Of a stretch of 64,000 nt of DNA, positions 25,831 through 33,772 are shown in pieces; the stretch's first letter is position 1; each line of letters begins with the position of its first letter. Source of the DNA: Pirellulales bacterium (lineage in GTDB: Bacteria; Planctomycetota; Planctomycetia; Pirellulales; JAEUIK01). The position numbers and the translations under genes were made by a program. The notes below the pieces were generated by a model that saw only the letters and a program-made list of their open reading frames with translations, was not told where the DNA came from and made no database searches. The DNA is taken from contig JAIESQ010000069.1 of the NCBI GenBank assembly GCA_019745975.1, positions 1-64,000 on the forward strand, in the 5' to 3' direction.

Positions 25831-28371
25831 TTACTCGGCGATGACTTCCTGCATCTGACGCAGACCATCCTGAACGACCGAGTCGGTCAGGCGGCTAAGC
25901 AGTTCATCAATCCGGGCCTTGACTTCACTCCGCTCTGACTCGCCGTTTGTCGCCAAGAGATAGGCGTTGCAGGCCATGTGGTTCCAGAAAGAGGGGGACG
26001 TGCGAAGCTTTCTTTGAGTCATTCGTCCGACCATCGCTTCGAGATAGTCCAACCACACGTAATTTCCCTCGCGAGAAAGAAGATTGGCAGTAGCCTTCCA
26101 AATCGCCACGTAGTCGACATTTGCCAGCACATTCGATAGGTCTGCCACGAGCGTATCTCCGGTCCATTCCAAGATGCCAGGTGGCAGGTTCTCCACCATA
26201 GTCGCTCTCGATCTCCACGGTATCCGCTCATCAAATAGCTCAGGAAGGGTCAGCGGTGCGCTGCCATTTGTGCCAGCCGCCCCCAGTGCATGCAGAGTTA
26301 TTCCGCTTGCCACCGCGGAGCCGCAGTCTGACAAGAATGAGAATTCTTCCGGAAACAAGTCCAACTGTCTTCGATTCCTTCGTTGGCTCTCGCGCTTTGG
26401 TCTGCGTCGGCACTTTAACAAGCTGTCGGCCCATTCTTCGAGGGAGGCGATGTCTGACTCTTCTACAAAACGGCGTAGCGCAGCCTTCCGACGACAAATT
26501 GGGCACAGATCTGTCCGGTCGCCGCGGATTGCGACTGGCCGAATTGGAAGACTAAAGAGGCGATGGTATCCACCGCTTAGTCGTAGATTGAACGCGTCCT
26601 CACAGGGTGGTGTGAGTCGACTCAACAAGACGGCGGCCCCGACTCGACGCGCATCAGCACCACTTGCAATCGTTCCTAGCTGGTCGATTGTTCGTCCGTG
26701 GCCAGCGGCAGTGTCGACGATCAAAACATCTGCGTCGCGAATGTGCCCTCTCTCGTCTTCAGCCAATTCCCACTGGCCGGTGTTCCACTTTCTCGACACC
26801 TTAATAATCCGTGGGCGAGCTCCCATACGGCTCCCTATTGCCCACGCCATTTTCCCGGCGAGCAGCTCCGCCCGAGCTCGATTCGGCATCAAAAGAACAT
26901 TTGGTGTGTTGCCGGATTTCGCAACAACATCCGTGAGTTTCTCGACAAGCGCCTTTCCAATCGCCTTCGCTTCAAGCAATTTACGGGTATCGACAAACCC
27001 TATGTAGTGGGTGTCGCCTTCCTTGCGATGGTGCTCATAGGCTTGAGCGCTCTTTACGCATTCCCACAGTTCGCGTGCAGTTGCGTCCTCATTTAGAAAC
27101 TGCGACGGGCTCCGAGATGAGCTGCACTTGGTCGTCATGCATCCGGCAACCGGATTGAATTCCTGTTGAGGGAGGACTCCACAACGAGGACATTTCGCGT
27201 GCTGCGGGTCCACAAGGTCCATTTCAATCTCGCAAAGCGCGCGGACCTGTGGGCCCTGCGCCTGCTCGACTCCGTGCGGTCGGACGAGCGACAGAATGCC
27301 CACAACGTCAGAACTGGCAGCCTGCACCAATCGCTTAAGCTCTGCCGCCAGTCTGCCTGTGACCACAACGTCGAGCATGATCAGCACTTGGCTGCCCGGA
27401 ATGATGTCTTGCATCAAGACCGGTTCACCGTACCCCTCGCACATTACCTGACGAAGGGGTGCCTCGCGGCCCTGGGCGCGTCGGGTTGCCGCCAAGCGTC
27501 GTGCTATAAGATCCATCGCCCAGCCATTCGCCAGGATGGTATCGAATTGCACGTCTGACAGAACGAAATCTGCCTTTGCAGCAATCAATTGCATCGACTC
27601 TTCGCGCGAACAAAGTGCAGCCGAATTGATGTACGTATCGCTGTGGAGTCCGCAGGGCAGAATGTAGTCGGCGCATCGTTCGACGGCTTGATGCTGCTCC
27701 AGCACATCGAGTATGTCCGTCGCTTCGCGTTGACTGCCATCGGCGGACAGATCATCCATGTCTACGACCAACTGAAGCTTGAACGCGGAAAGCTGCGTAC
27801 AAAGCTCCGAGAAGGTCACGAACACTTCTTCATCGCACTCCTCATCTCCAAAGACCAATAGCCTGACGGCTGAATCTCCCTCTTCGCGCTTCAGAAACTG
27901 GATTCCGCTTCCAGTCATTAGGCCTATCCGCTCAATGCCGATAGGCACGTCGAGAACTGTCAGGCTGAATACCTGAATTTCCATATCAACGACGAGATTG
28001 ACTCGCATCGCAAGCGGCGACGAAGTCCATTCATCCTCGCGGCACAACTTGAACTCGCGAGATTGCAGATCGATATGTCCCAGAATCTGCAAAGTTGAGT
28101 CATCGGAGTCCTCGCTTCGTTGTCGCAGCGACGCACCCACGTGAACGGTCCAGCGATCCGGAAGCGCTGCGAGAGAGCGACCTGCATTGAGTACCATGAA
28201 CTGCGACGCGCACCGAGGGCAGTTCTCGACATGGCTCCGTTTTGCGGAGGAGAGTGCATTGATGTCGCCAGCCGCGAGATCCACAAGTCGCTGCATGGAA
28301 AGGCAGTCTCCGACCGCTGTATCGCCGTCGTTTCTGTCGAAGAGTATTGCTTGTTTTGCTTTAGTGGACAT
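25831..28371 (-). CDS. Fusion of anti-sigma-type zinc motif and two PRTase-like domains
   Basis: An 846-residue multidomain protein. Residues 29-58 carry LAAGDINALSSAKRSHVENCPRC, an HxxxCxxC zinc anti-sigma motif (His47, Cys51, Cys54). A first phosphoribosyltransferase-like domain of orotate-PRTase flavour follows (LPCGLHSDTYINSAALCS near 245), with its PRPP loop altered to VLIMLDVVVTGRLA near 345. A CxxC pair (CPRCG) and further Cys lie between the domains. A second PRTase-like domain has VLIVDTAAGHGRTIDQL near 565, and another CPIC is near 630. Both loops lack one of the two acidic residues of a normal PRPP loop. The C-terminal 200 residues are unassigned. The ATG at 28371 has GGAG eight bases upstream. 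It lies 31 bases after the sigma gene on the same strand. Confidence 0.75.
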   Translation of the reverse strand: MSTKAKQAILFDRNDGDTAVGDCLSMQRLVDLAAGDINALSSAKRSHVENCPRCASQFMVLNAGRSLAALPDRWTVHVGASLRQRSEDSDDSTLQILGHIDLQSREFKLCREDEWTSSPLAMRVNLVVDMEIQVFSLTVLDVPIGIERIGLMTGSGIQFLKREEGDSAVRLLVFGDEECDEEVFVTFSELCTQLSAFKLQLVVDMDDLSADGSQREATDILDVLEQHQAVERCADYILPCGLHSDTYINSAALCSREESMQLIAAKADFVLSDVQFDTILANGWAMDLIARRLAATRRAQGREAPLRQVMCEGYGEPVLMQDIIPGSQVLIMLDVVVTGRLAAELKRLVQAASSDVVGILSLVRPHGVEQAQGPQVRALCEIEMDLVDPQHAKCPRCGVLPQQEFNPVAGCMTTKCSSSRSPSQFLNEDATARELWECVKSAQAYEHHRKEGDTHYIGFVDTRKLLEAKAIGKALVEKLTDVVAKSGNTPNVLLMPNRARAELLAGKMAWAIGSRMGARPRIIKVSRKWNTGQWELAEDERGHIRDADVLIVDTAAGHGRTIDQLGTIASGADARRVGAAVLLSRLTPPCEDAFNLRLSGGYHRLFSLPIRPVAIRGDRTDLCPICRRKAALRRFVEESDIASLEEWADSLLKCRRRPKRESQRRNRRQLDLFPEEFSFLSDCGSAVASGITLHALGAAGTNGSAPLTLPELFDERIPWRSRATMVENLPPGILEWTGDTLVADLSNVLANVDYVAIWKATANLLSREGNYVWLDYLEAMVGRMTQRKLRTSPSFWNHMACNAYLLATNGESERSEVKARIDELLSRLTDSVVQDGLRQMQEVIAE

Positions 28372-28402
28372 AGTCTCTGCTCCAGCCATACGGCGGCGCA
28401 CC

Positions 28403-29587
28403 TTACTTCGGTTTCCGAAGTGGCCGGTTGGGATCCAGGTAGTCAGCCATCTTTTGCAGCGATTCAATGCATATATCGCGCAAAGTGTTCGGCGATTTCT
28501 TGAGGCGTTTAGCGAGTCGACGAAATGATAGAGCGAGTACGCAGCGACCGACGACGACTCGTCTTTCTAGTCGTGACAGTCTTCGAAATGCTGCCCTCAG
28601 GCGCTGTGAGGTTTCTTTCTCCGACACAACTTGGAAAGGATCAGGCAATTGAAGATCTCTGAGATCTGCAAGTGCCTGGGCGGAGTGAGGATGAGGCTGC
28701 CGGCGAGCTTTCAGAATTCGACGAACATTTTCGATTTCGGCGCGCGTCCGATCGGGACAGGCAAGGCGCTCGTAAACTTCTTCCATCGTCACTGAGTGGC
28801 CCTGCTCATGTGCCAACTTCTGCTCAAGTTTTCTGACCTCCTCCACTTGATCTCTACTGTGCCGTGTCAGTCCGATGCTCGTTGGAGAGCGGCGCCAGAG
28901 ATCCCGTTTCAGCGCGACCTTCGCATAGCTGGAGAATCGGTTTCCAGAGTCTGGATCAAATCGCTCCGCCACGTGCCTAAGGATGAGCGCGGACTCGTTC
29001 ATCATGTCGTCAAACTCAAAAGGTTGCCGCATCGCGCTTCTCGCTATGGGCTTTGCGAGCGGCAGATGCCATTCGACCAATTCGCCTATGGCTCGTTCAC
29101 GGCGCGAAATCAGGTCAAATTGGCCATCAGCCGCGAGGAGCGTCGGTGAAATGGCCTGCGATACGGCAAGTTGCGCCAGCCGCTCAGTGAGCCAGCCCTG
29201 GGCATCTTGTCCCTCAAGGACATCTTCCGCCGCAAGCAGATCGGCGAGTGCTCGGTGAATTTCCCTTCCCACTAGCTCTGTGCGGCCAGCCTGTTTACTT
29301 TGCGCACAACGGATAAGGACTTCACCCACCGCCTTCGTGACCAAGGCCGATAGGGTCGTGGGTTTGACTGGCGCCACTTCGACTGCGTTCAAATGCGTCT
29401 TGATCGCTTGAACAATGGCTTCGCCCAGCTCGGAGAGAGCAACATTGCCTTCCTGAATCGTCCGTCCAAGGCGGCGTTCATCATCGAGCTTGAGCGATCC
29501 CTTTTTTACGGTCCGGTAGCCGTGGACCGCCGGCGCTTCCGAGGGAGGCTCGTCGCCGGTCCGTTTTTGTGGGCTTCGTTTCCGCAT
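28403..29587 (-). CDS. Sigma-70 family RNA polymerase sigma factor
   Basis: A 394-residue sigma factor larger than an ECF type. A possible region 1.2 (LDDERRLGRTIQEGN) is near residue 35. Region 2 starts near 165 and has EFDDMMNESALILRHVAERFDPDSGNRFSSYAKVALKRDLWR (the aromatic/basic promoter-melting and -10 recognition part). Region 3 is around SVTMEEVYERL, and region 4 is LSRLERRVVVGRCVLALSFRRLAKRLKKS near 350. Residues 50-160 are an insertion not usual in the family. It heads the minus-strand cluster and precedes a protein with an HxxxCxxC motif, so a sigma/anti-sigma pair is likely. The promoters it reads are unknown. Confidence 0.82.
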   Translation of the reverse strand: MRKRSPQKRTGDEPPSEAPAVHGYRTVKKGSLKLDDERRLGRTIQEGNVALSELGEAIVQAIKTHLNAVEVAPVKPTTLSALVTKAVGEVLIRCAQSKQAGRTELVGREIHRALADLLAAEDVLEGQDAQGWLTERLAQLAVSQAISPTLLAADGQFDLISRRERAIGELVEWHLPLAKPIARSAMRQPFEFDDMMNESALILRHVAERFDPDSGNRFSSYAKVALKRDLWRRSPTSIGLTRHSRDQVEEVRKLEQKLAHEQGHSVTMEEVYERLACPDRTRAEIENVRRILKARRQPHPHSAQALADLRDLQLPDPFQVVSEKETSQRLRAAFRRLSRLERRVVVGRCVLALSFRRLAKRLKKSPNTLRDICIESLQKMADYLDPNRPLRKPK

Positions 29588-29910
29588 TGCTCTGAGCCAT
29601 CATGGCGAAGAAAAGCGACGCACCGACCCACTTCTAAGTAGGCTGCCAGGCTCGGTGGTGCGCCGCAGTTTTTGTCATTGTCTTGCTGAGAGGCTTAGGT
29701 GCCCAGGGATAGGGGACCGCCTCAGTTTTGTCCGGCAGGGGTGCCAGTACGATGCAACCTAATGCCCGTTGGGAGGTTATTACAGATGAGCATTTGGGCC
29801 TCTTTGTAGGGGTTGAAACGCCGGACGCGTTGGGAACGGTCACAGAAGCGTCACAAAGGCAAGCAAACCAACGAGTTATGGCGTAATACTTTCGAACTCA
29901 GCGGGGTCTT
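29588..29910. other. Divergent intergenic region between sigma and Fic genes
   Basis: About 320 bases upstream of both the sigma gene (minus) and the Fic gene (plus). No coding frame is convincing. Presumably it holds the promoter of the sigma/ubiquitin-like cluster, but I could not pick a consensus box. Confidence 0.4.
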
Positions 29911-29994
29911 TGCGGTGAATACGGGTGTTATTCACCGCATAAGACGCGGCGAATGTGCTTTACCTTGCGGCGAATAAGCGCTATAATCACCGCA
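29911..29994 (+). promoter_or_regulatory. Two palindromic operators before the Fic gene
   Basis: Operator 1 is TGCGGTGAATA (29911-29921) and its exact reverse complement at 29929-29939, 7 bases apart. Operator 2 is TGCGGCGAATA (29966-29976) with TAATCACCGCA (29984-29994), again with a 7-base spacer and two mismatches. Further half-sites are GCGGCGAAT at 29946 and TGCGGCGAAAA at 30000, at the start codon. Operator 2 covers the -10 box, so a bound repressor would block transcription. The Fic protein's own C-terminal winged-helix-like domain is a likely ligand (inference). Confidence 0.75.
29959..29987 (+). promoter_or_regulatory. Sigma-70-type promoter of the Fic gene
   Basis: A perfect -10 box TATAAT (29982-29987) with a -35-like TTTACC (29959-29964) separated by 17 bases. 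Transcription would start around 29994, almost at the ATG at 29999, so the message would have little or no leader unless translation begins at the ATG at 30011. Confidence 0.65.
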
Positions 29995-29998
29995 GGAA

Positions 29999-31129
29999 AT
30001 GCGGCGAAAAATGACCTATATCCATCAAATCCCAGGCTGGCCAAACCTCGTCTGGAACAGCGATGCTCTCGCTGCATCCCTAGCCGAGGTTCGCCACAAG
30101 CAGGGGAAGCTCCTCGGCAAGATGGAAGCCCTGGGGTTTGACCTCCGGAGCGAAGCGAGCCTAGCTGTTCTCACAGCCGACGTTGTGACCACATCCGCGA
30201 TTGAAGGCGAAACTCTCAATCCGGACGAGGTCCGCTCCTCAATTGCACGGAGGCTTGGAATTGAGACCGCCGGACTCGTTAAAGTCGGCCGCGATGTCGA
30301 AGGTGTCGTCGAGATGATGCTCGATGCCACAGGCCAGTTTCAAGATGAGCTGACGACCGATCGCTTGTTCGGGTGGCACTCTGCCCTTTTTCCAACCGGC
30401 AGAAGTGGAATGAACCGGATTGCTGTCGGCTCGTGGCGACCCAAGGAAGCCGGCCCTATGCAGGTCGTCTCCGGGCCTTTCGGGCATGAACGGGTTCATT
30501 TTGAAGCGCCCGATGCAGATCAACTCGCAGCGGAGATGAGCGCGTTTCTCAAGTGGTTCAACGTACCTCCACCAATCGATCCGGTCCTAAAGGCAGGCGT
30601 TGCGCACTTTTGGTTCGTAACAATCCATCCGTTCGAAGACGGCAACGGTCGCATTGCTCGCGCGATTGCCGATATGTCCCTCGCACGGGCCGATGGCACA
30701 AAGGATCGGTTCTACAGCATGTCTTCGCAAATCGCGGCTGAGCGCAAAGAGTACTACCGGCATCTTGAGGCCGCACAACGCGGCGAACTCGATATCACCT
30801 ATTGGCTAAAGTGGTTTCTTGAATGCTTGGGTCGTGCGATCGATGGGGCTGAAGAAACGCTCGGTGCGGTGCTCCATAAGGCGAAACTTTGGCAGCGCAT
30901 CAATCGACGGCCTGTCAATGATCGCCAGCAAGTCGTGATCAATCGGCTGCTGAACGACTTCAAGGGATTCCTCACGACGTCGAAGTACGCGACATTTGCA
31001 AAGTGTTCAACCGATACAGCGCTCCGCGATATTCGCGAATTGGTTGAACGCGGCATCCTGATTCAGAACTCCAAGGGTGGCCGCAGTACAAGTTATCGCC
31101 TCGCAGATCCGGAACAGATCCAGGACTGA
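29999..31129 (+). CDS. Fic-domain AMP-transferase with intrinsic inhibitory helix
   Basis: A 376-residue Fic protein. The catalytic loop HPFEDGNGR is at residues 210-218, with the invariant His210. The inhibitory motif TTSAIEGE (the S/T-xxx-E-G/N type, residues about 64-71) lies N-terminal, so this is a class II Fic whose own N-terminal helix restrains it. An N-terminal segment (YIHQIPGWPNLVWNSDALA) matches the DUF4172 domain often found in this class. Residues 300-376 look like a winged helix (FATCSTDTALRDIRELVERGILIQ is close to the observed AKCSTDTALRDIRELVERG). It transfers AMP to a hydroxyl of a target protein; the target is unknown. The start could be the ATG at 29999 or 30011. Confidence 0.88.
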   Translation: MRRKMTYIHQIPGWPNLVWNSDALAASLAEVRHKQGKLLGKMEALGFDLRSEASLAVLTADVVTTSAIEGETLNPDEVRSSIARRLGIETAGLVKVGRDVEGVVEMMLDATGQFQDELTTDRLFGWHSALFPTGRSGMNRIAVGSWRPKEAGPMQVVSGPFGHERVHFEAPDADQLAAEMSAFLKWFNVPPPIDPVLKAGVAHFWFVTIHPFEDGNGRIARAIADMSLARADGTKDRFYSMSSQIAAERKEYYRHLEAAQRGELDITYWLKWFLECLGRAIDGAEETLGAVLHKAKLWQRINRRPVNDRQQVVINRLLNDFKGFLTTSKYATFAKCSTDTALRDIRELVERGILIQNSKGGRSTSYRLADPEQIQD

Positions 31130-31155
31130 TGGCAGGCGAGTTCTCTAGCCCACGA

Positions 31156-31172
31156 GCCCGTCGGAATCGGGC
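31156..31172 (+). terminator. Small hairpin after the Fic gene
   Basis: GCCCG-TCGGAAT-CGGGC, a 5-bp stem 26 bases past the Fic stop, with no T-run. The remaining 31173-31537 has several other GC-rich inverted pairs but no coding frame I would support. Confidence 0.3.
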
Positions 31173-31537
31173 CAACAAAGGCAGGTTCGCTTCGGTGGCG
31201 GCCTGCGTCTCGGGAATTAGGGGAGCTACTCCGCCTTCGCCCGCCCCGCCCTCATCGGGGCCAAGGGCCTTTCGGCCTCCGCCGTGCGAGCCCCGACGAT
31301 GACAGGCCGACGAAGGCAGGCGAGACAGGTCTTTCGAGCCGCGCTCGCGGCTAGAAGGGTCATTCGGCCCACAGCCACCTTTGTACGGGAAACCCGTATA
31401 TCCCTTGGTAAGTGATTGATCATTGACATCGTTGGTGGGGGTAGAAGGGGACGCAGCCGGGCTCTCGTTGGGAAGTAGCTCCTTTCCTTCCGAGCGAGAG
31501 GTCGGTGGTGCAAAGGGTTAAATCCATGAGGTTTTTT

Positions 31538-31558
31538 TGAAGCCGGCTGTCGGCTTCA
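31538..31558 (+). repeat. Stem-loop just before the DUF932 gene
   Basis: TGAAGCCG (31538-31545) pairs with CGGCTTCA (31551-31558) over a 5-base loop, directly after a run of seven T. It lies 26 bases before the preferred start of the DUF932 gene and could shape translation of that message. Confidence 0.4.
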
Positions 31559-31584
31559 GCATGGGTTCCAAACAGAAAGGACAA

Positions 31585-32625
31585 ATGATCGTGCAAAACT
31601 TGACACGTGCTCACGACGAGCTGTTCAGGAGAGCAGATGACGAGCGCTTTGAGTCGCTCTCTTCGCTCTCTGCCCACTTACGGGCAAAGAAGGAACACTC
31701 GAAGGATCGTTGGCATCCGCCAACTGGAATAGCTACGTCGCCACTCGACGGAGGGCTCCTCCTCGACGCTGGAGGCGACGGCGCGTTCCTGATGAACGAC
31801 TGGAGCTTCGGCCAGCTTTGCAAGCTGGCCGGCGTAGGAAAGGAGACAGTCAATCGACTGTCGCCTGAAACTGCGTCGCAGGTCTTCGCGGAGACTCTTC
31901 CGCGGGGCAACAAGCCGCTTCAGCTTTTTACCGATGGAGAGAACCTCCGTTCAATCCACGGGACAAGCTACACGCGGCTCTACGACGCGGACCTCGTCGC
32001 CATGCTCCAGGAATTTGCGGTGGACTTCCAGCCGCCGCAAAAGGGCTTCAACGGCGCTACCGGGCTCTATTCGGGAGAGCAGGACTTGTTCTGCTTTCTC
32101 ATAGACCCGGCCGGCTGGACGGAGATCGGAGGCGAGGCGTTTGCGCCCGGATTCTTTATCTGGAATTCGGAAGTAGGGCGCCGCTCGCTGGGCATCCAGA
32201 CCTTCTGGTTTCAGGCCGTGTGCCAGAACCACATTGTCTGGGACGCTGTGGATGTCTTCGAGTTCACTCGAAAGCATACGGCGAATGTCCACGAATCGCT
32301 CCGCGATATCCGTCGGATCGTAGAAGGCTTGGTCGAAAAGCGCGATGAACGCCGAGACGGCTTTGCCAACGTGATCCAGAAGGTGATGGAGACGAAGCTT
32401 GGTGATGATGCCGAGGAGGTGATGAAGGTTCTTGCAAAGAACGGCATCACCCGAAGTGCAGCCAAGAAGGCGCTTGAGATCGCCGAGCGGCAGGGGAGGT
32501 TCACCATCTTTGCGCTGGTGGATGCCCTGACGCGGATTGCTCGGGAGACTAGTAATGCAGGCGATCACACGGATGCGGACGAGAAGGCTTCACAGCTTCT
32601 CTCGCTCGCAGCCGTCGCGGCCTAA
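31585..32625 (+). CDS. DUF932 (phage/plasmid-related TIGR03299-like) protein
   Basis: A 346-residue protein of the DUF932 family, common on plasmids, phages and integrative elements, of unknown biochemical function. Features seen are MNDWSFGQLCKLAGVGKETVNRL near 70, RSIHGTSYTRLYDADLVAML near 125, and FFIWNSEVGRRSLGIQTFWFQAVCQNHIVWD near 195, where family members are most conserved. The ATG at 31585 is preceded closely by AAAGGA; an ATG at 31561 is an alternative. It is followed 13 bases later by a small gene with a good ribosome site, so the pair is probably an operon. Confidence 0.82.
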   Translation: MIVQNLTRAHDELFRRADDERFESLSSLSAHLRAKKEHSKDRWHPPTGIATSPLDGGLLLDAGGDGAFLMNDWSFGQLCKLAGVGKETVNRLSPETASQVFAETLPRGNKPLQLFTDGENLRSIHGTSYTRLYDADLVAMLQEFAVDFQPPQKGFNGATGLYSGEQDLFCFLIDPAGWTEIGGEAFAPGFFIWNSEVGRRSLGIQTFWFQAVCQNHIVWDAVDVFEFTRKHTANVHESLRDIRRIVEGLVEKRDERRDGFANVIQKVMETKLGDDAEEVMKVLAKNGITRSAAKKALEIAERQGRFTIFALVDALTRIARETSNAGDHTDADEKASQLLSLAAVAA

Positions 32626-32638
32626 GGAGAATCTCGCC

Positions 32639-32827
32639 ATGTCAGGGAAGATTCCGCCCGATGCCGTGTTTTCGCTCGTTTGCGAGCGATGCGACGCTGG
32701 AATGGAGATCGAGACGTATGAGCAGGCCTTGGACGAAGGCTGGACGGATATCAGCTATGAACCTGATCTGCCGTCGGCCAATTTCATTGGCCTTTGTCCC
32801 GATTGCCGTCGCGCGGAGGAGTCTTAG
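32639..32827 (+). CDS. Small CxxC...CxxC protein
   Basis: A 62-residue protein with CERC near residue 15 and CPDC near 53, a probable zinc ribbon with a beta-rich centre. TAAGGAGA lies eight bases before the ATG at 32639. It follows the DUF932 gene and precedes another small gene in the same direction. I do not recognise a function. Confidence 0.6.
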   Translation: MSGKIPPDAVFSLVCERCDAGMEIETYEQALDEGWTDISYEPDLPSANFIGLCPDCRRAEES

Positions 32828-32912
32828 GCTCATCGCGCGGCGATTCTATAGACGCGCTGACCACGTTGGTTAGCGCTCACTTGTGACTTCTTCTTCAATG
32901 GAGGTATTTGTC

Positions 32913-33170
32913 ATGTCAGCAAACAGACCAGTCCACGAAGTCCGTTTCGGGCACGTGAAAGCTGCCATTTGGGCCAACGAGGTTGACGGCTTTGTGAGGC
33001 ACAACGTCACCCTGCAGCGGCTCTACAAGGATGGCGATGAATGGAAGTCCTCGCAGAGTTTTGGCCGCGATGACCTAGCACTTGTGGCTAAGGTCGCCGA
33101 CGAAGCTCATACGTGGATCTTCCAGCATGGTCAGGAAGGAAACGCCAGCGATCGGAACGAGAAGTTCTGA
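32913..33170 (+). CDS. Small conserved mobile-element protein
   Basis: An 85-residue protein, VRFGHVKAAIWANEVDG followed by LQRLYKDGDEWKSSQSFG and DDLALVAKVADEAHTWIF. This pattern is familiar from plasmids and integrative elements, but the function is not established to my knowledge. The ATG at 32913 follows a GGAGG site nine bases upstream; an in-frame upstream ATG at 32898 overlaps that site. The 79-residue protein at 44922 has a comparable arrangement (AxIKRPYKDxxGxW) and may be a distant cousin. Confidence 0.65.
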   Translation: MSANRPVHEVRFGHVKAAIWANEVDGFVRHNVTLQRLYKDGDEWKSSQSFGRDDLALVAKVADEAHTWIFQHGQEGNASDRNEKF

Positions 33171-33187
33171 GTGCAGCGGTTCCGACC

Positions 33188-33229
33188 AAGAGAGGTTCTT
33201 AAAGCACCACCGAACCTCTCTCCATTTCC
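33188..33229 (+). repeat. Hairpin repeat, copy A
   Basis: A 42-bp element nearly identical to 40169-40210, 35 of the 42 bases or more agreeing by eye. It contains a perfect 10-bp stem AGAGAGGTTC (33189-33198) with GAACCTCTCT (33212-33221) and a 13-base loop. It directly follows a gene end, so it may serve as a terminator as well as a repeat. Confidence 0.75.
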
Positions 33230-33275
33230 ACAGTTCTGTTTGGCATCTATGACAAACGCTTCTGTGCATATCCGG

Positions 33276-33391
33276 CAGGCTTGAATCGCTGCTGGCCCTT
33301 GGCTTCACTGGCCTGCTGGCGACGACTCTCTTCTCATTCGGTCGCGCGCGGCGTTCCTTGCCGCGTCGAGTGCCTGCCGGAGAACGCTATT
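33276..33391 (+). pseudogene. Orphan PEP-CTERM tail on the plus strand
   Basis: The frame ending at the TGA at 33389-33391 reads LLALGFTGLLATTLFSFGRARR then a basic end RRVPAGERY. This matches the tail of the PEP-CTERM protein encoded on the opposite strand at 33773 (ALFLFRRARR...RVPAGERS). The nucleotides share a 22-base inverted identity with it. The Pro-Glu-Pro and the rest of the protein are missing upstream. It is therefore a relic of a third PEP-CTERM gene, now in opposite orientation. Confidence 0.6.
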
Positions 33392-33646
33392 GAACGTGCT
33401 GCATTTAGATCGATCACGATCTATCGCAGTTGCTCCGTTGATGACAGGAGCGCCCCAGGGATGACCGCTGCTTGCGCCAATCAGCCGTGCAGTCCCGAAC
33501 GATGAGGGAATGTCCGGCGTGATGCCGGAGACAGCGACGGGGCGGAAATTGCCTTGCGCAGCCAAGGACTCACAGAAGGCCCGCTGCGCGGACGGAATCG
33601 AACATAGCATCGACAGAAGCAGAACGACGACGCGGCACGGTTTCAT
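33305..33646 (-). pseudogene. Truncated secreted protein (signal peptide remnant)
   Basis: The ATG at 33646 (GGGGG six bases upstream) opens MKPCRVVVLLLSMLCSIPSA, a good signal peptide. About 60 residues follow (FRPVAVSGITPDIPSSFGTARL...SSGHPWGAPVING) that resemble the mature start of planctomycete PEP-CTERM-type repeat proteins. After ATAIDRDR the frame runs into the antisense of the orphan PEP-CTERM tail and stops at 33305. It looks like the N-terminal relic of a gene broken by inversion or deletion. Confidence 0.45.
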
Positions 33647-33772
33647 TGGTTGCCCCCATTGCATGGAAAGGTTCTTTTTGGCGCAAGCCTACGCACGGCT
33701 TGCAAACGAGAAACGAAGCACGGACGAACGAAACGACCACGCTCAAACGCAGTCAACCACGCTGCGATGCCT

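Noticed and set aside
26174-27007. 277-codon plus-strand frame opposite the PRTase-like gene
   Set aside because: Ser/Arg-rich with no motif. The minus-strand gene has coherent PRTase and zinc motifs.
29634-29843. 69-codon minus-strand frame upstream of the sigma gene
   Set aside because: No ribosome site, no recognisable sequence; more likely the promoter region of the two divergent genes.
31226-31513. 95-codon minus-strand frame between Fic and DUF932 genes
   Set aside because: Composition is Arg/Ala-rich with no ribosome site or family features. The region looks like structured non-coding DNA.
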